NCBI RefSeq assembly: GCF_020742345.1 | Contig: NZ_DYXC01000124.1 | Coordinates: 1 to 16,058 of the forward strand | Direction of reading: 5' to 3' | DNA length: 16,058 nucleotides | From: Enteractinococcus helveticum | GTDB lineage: Bacteria; Actinomycetota; Actinomycetes; Actinomycetales; Micrococcaceae | Shown here: piece by piece, positions 14,824 through 16,058 of the stretch | How positions within the stretch are numbered: the first letter of the stretch is position 1 | Layout: each line of letters starts with the position of its first letter | The notes under the pieces: model-generated | Seen by the model: the letters and a program-made list of their open reading frames with translations, nothing else | Database searches by the model: none | What the model was told of the DNA's origin: nothing | Program-made: the position numbers and the translations under genes

Positions 14824-15342
14824 TCACGCACAATGATGAGATGAATGTATTGGGGTAAACGGCGAGTTCCAACTGGCGAGACCTGCTCGGATCTCCTCGT
14901 CGGCTGCACTGGTAAAGTCCGGTGGCGCGTCGTCACCACCGGGAATGTCGCCCACATGGAACTCGCCACACGTACCTGTCAGGTACAGGGTATCCGGCGC
15001 TGTGGCCCCCACATTGAGCACCTTCAGGGTGGCGGAGAATGTGGTGTCATTGAGAACGGGTGACCAACTGGCCACAGACCTCCAACGGCGTTGCCCAAAT
15101 GGTGTGCCACTCCACCGGAAGTCTGTGACCTGATGGACCATTACCACCGCAGTGTTTCCATCGTCCATATGTAGCGTGCCCCGACAATCAAATAGCAACC
15201 AAAGGGACATGAGCGTGGCGTCAAACTTCACTTCGAGCAGTGCAGCATCAACTAACGCATCCTGTTCCCGTAAGGCATCACCATCGGGAGAGCCACGGTG
15301 GTCGTGGCGTTGGGGTGAATAGAGGAAGTCACTGAGTATCAT
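14824..15342 (-). CDS. Immunity-like protein paired with the orphan toxin module
   Basis: A 172-residue soluble protein. Its ATG at 15342 overlaps the toxin stop (ATGA, 15339-15342), the classic toxin-immunity coupling; the spacing leaves no need for a separate strong binding site. It reads as beta-rich with LLEVKFDATLMSLWLLFDCR, VTDFRWSG, TLYLTGTCGEFHVGDIPGG and DDAPPDFTSAADEEIRAGLA. The G-E-F-x-V-G-D-x-P-G...P-P-D-F...I-R-A-G-L-x-x-W pattern recurs, to my recollection, in small actinobacterial proteins next to T7SS toxins, but I cannot give a family name. No signal or membrane segment, as expected for a cytoplasmic antitoxin. Inferred role: neutralises the toxin domain encoded by 15339-15701. 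Confidence 0.75.
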   Translation of the reverse strand: MILSDFLYSPQRHDHRGSPDGDALREQDALVDAALLEVKFDATLMSLWLLFDCRGTLHMDDGNTAVVMVHQVTDFRWSGTPFGQRRWRSVASWSPVLNDTTFSATLKVLNVGATAPDTLYLTGTCGEFHVGDIPGGDDAPPDFTSAADEEIRAGLASWNSPFTPIHSSHHCA

Positions 15343-15701
15343 GGGTCAAACTCTATATGCCACATCGGATCTTTCTTCGAGATCGTCTGTCCGGTATAGG
15401 GGTTCACGGCTTGATCGGCCTTGTTGCTATACGAAACGTAGCCGTTGGGTTTAGGATATTTCCCATCGAGTACGGGATCCATAATCCTGACCGATGTGGT
15501 ATTGTTGGCGAGCCCATGGCCTCCGCTCCCACCCTGGAACTGGAAGCCCTTGCCCGTGTTGACCGGGTGGGGACCCATCGCGCCATTCGGAACGATAACC
15601 GCCTCTCCATTGGGGTGCACTACGAAGTTCGGGGAATGGGGCAGATCTGGTGTTGGTGGCAACGTATCGAGCTGATTCGTCGCGTTCGGCAGTTTGTTCA
15701 T
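15339..15701 (-). CDS. Orphan C-terminal toxin module (5'-truncated polymorphic toxin)
   Basis: The frame from ATG 15701 encodes 120 residues with a compact C-terminal domain: VVHPNGEAVIVPNG, GKGFQFQGGSGGHGL, VRIMDPVLDGKYPKPNGYVS, VNPYTGQTISKKDPMWHIEF. The G-K-G-F-x-x-x-G-G-S-G-G...R-I-M-D-P...Y-P-N-G-Y...N-P-x-T-G-Q-T...D-P-x-W-H-I pattern is a widespread toxin tail of bacterial polymorphic toxins; its activity is not stated here because I do not recall a firm assignment. Upstream, TMNKLPNATNQLDTLPPTPD is a linker. The frame stays open to the right edge, but beyond about 15785 it reads like noise opposite a plus-strand remnant. No secretion head and no good ribosome binding site are visible. 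It is therefore an orphan cassette, usable perhaps only after recombination onto an intact toxin backbone. The cognate immunity gene overlaps its stop. Confidence 0.65.
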   Translation of the reverse strand: MNKLPNATNQLDTLPPTPDLPHSPNFVVHPNGEAVIVPNGAMGPHPVNTGKGFQFQGGSGGHGLANNTTSVRIMDPVLDGKYPKPNGYVSYSNKADQAVNPYTGQTISKKDPMWHIEFDP

Positions 15702-15746
15702 CGTCCCGCCGGTCACCGTGGAAACGGCGGCACCTTCTGCTGTTGA

Positions 15747-16033
15747 CCAGCGTAAACTTACTGGTTCTACGTGTTCATGGAGGCTCCGTTTGAATCGCCA
15801 TTCTTTTATGATTCCCACAATGACAAATTTAGAGCGTGTGGTGGTCGCATGCCGCGAACTGATCGAGACGCGCTTCCCCGATAAGCCTGATAGTGGGGGC
15901 GCTGCTGTACTGCTGGGCGACGGTTCAATCCTGACTGTGAGACTTGGAAGTAGCTGGTCTGGGACCGGCTGCAAAGATAGGTACAGGCCGTTCCGCCGGA
16001 TGGTGTGACTCGAATCCTGACTGGCTCCACATG
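15747..16033 (-). repeat. Two diverged copies of a toxin-joint motif (HVEPV)
   Basis: On the minus strand 15747-15776 encodes EHVEPVSLRW and 16007-16033 encodes HVEPVRIRV in another frame. Over the shared codons most base differences are in third positions, which suggests two related coding segments. The first runs into the toxin linker STVTGGTMNKLPN; the second breaks off after about 15 further residues. They look like the same backbone/toxin joint from two cassettes, with the plus-strand deaminase remnant between them. Confidence 0.4.
15820..15940 (+). pseudogene. N-terminal remnant of a cytidine-deaminase-like gene
   Basis: The plus-strand frame from ATG 15820 begins MTNLERVVVACRELIETRFP and continues DSGGAAVLLGDGSILT. 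This resembles the first 40 residues of the small actinobacterial cytidine-deaminase family (helix, then A-A-V-L-L-x-D-G-x-I-L-T). The catalytic H/C-x-E and P-C-x-x-C motifs should follow, but after residue 39 the frame loses similarity and stops at 16006-16008. Neither other plus frame continues the family. It lies on the strand opposite the toxin cassettes and reads as a fragment captured during rearrangement. Only the N-terminal block supports the assignment. Confidence 0.45.
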
Positions 16034-16058
16034 GATGCCTTATATCTGACATGTCCAC

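Noticed and set aside
14768..14872. 35-residue N-terminal extension of the DUF6188-like protein
   Set aside because: The extension shows no family-like pattern and GGAAGG supports the inner ATG.
15702..16058. The open frame continuing upstream of the toxin module as a true toxin N-terminus
   Set aside because: Beyond about 15785 it is R/S/P-rich with no secretion head, and a protein-like deaminase fragment lies on the opposite strand.
1..16058. CRISPR array, tRNA, rRNA or insertion sequence
   Set aside because: No regularly spaced repeats, no cloverleaf-like element and no transposase or terminal inverted repeats were seen on reading both strands.

Overview
The window looks like a type VII (WXG100/ESX-like) secretion locus of an actinobacterium, flanked by polymorphic-toxin and immunity material. 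The actinobacterial assignment rests on moderately high GC (mid-50s percent by eye), GGAG-type ribosome binding sites, an FHA-containing EssC/EccC-type ATPase, a membrane Ser/Thr kinase and actinobacterial immunity-type proteins. A Micrococcales-like host with unusually modest GC is a guess, not a demonstrated identity.

Layout, left to right. Positions 1-483 (minus) hold the N-terminal 161 residues of a protein running off the left edge, probably a T7SS effector. Immediately upstream of it lies a WXG100 gene (614-898, minus), with a hairpin between the two. A 457-nt divergent intergenic region follows, then a transmembrane Ser/Thr kinase (1356-3332, plus). Two tandem paralogous DUF1307/YehR-like lipoproteins (3457-4050 and 4216-4692, minus) come next. 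The core operon is on the minus strand and is transcribed from about 13.6 kb down to about 4.2 kb. Its order is a 1003-residue YhgE/EsaA-like coiled-coil lipoprotein, a membrane-tethered type-I periplasmic-binding-fold protein (4-nt ATGA overlap), a 1443-residue FHA plus three-ATPase EssC/EccC-type motor (21-nt gap, TTG start), and the second DUF1307 lipoprotein (44-nt gap, then a terminator hairpin).

From 13.7 kb to the right edge is a degenerating toxin/immunity cassette array on the minus strand. It holds an orphan toxin C-terminal module (15339-15701), its overlapping immunity-like gene (14824-15342), a DUF6188-like gene (14363-14767), a frameshifted toxin remnant (14063-14343) and a broken immunity gene (13726-14066). 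The start of that immunity gene still overlaps the toxin stop. A plus-strand remnant of a cytidine-deaminase-like gene lies in the last 240 bases.

Inferred working model: the EssC-type ATPase drives export of the WXG100 protein and of polymorphic effectors such as the one at the left edge. The long coiled-coil lipoprotein would play the part of EsaA/YueB across the envelope. The kinase and the FHA domain could add phosphothreonine control. The tethered binding-fold protein would be a new accessory or sensor. EccB, EccD, EccE, MycP, EssA and EssB homologues are not visible in this window, so the system is either split or a distinct minimal variant.
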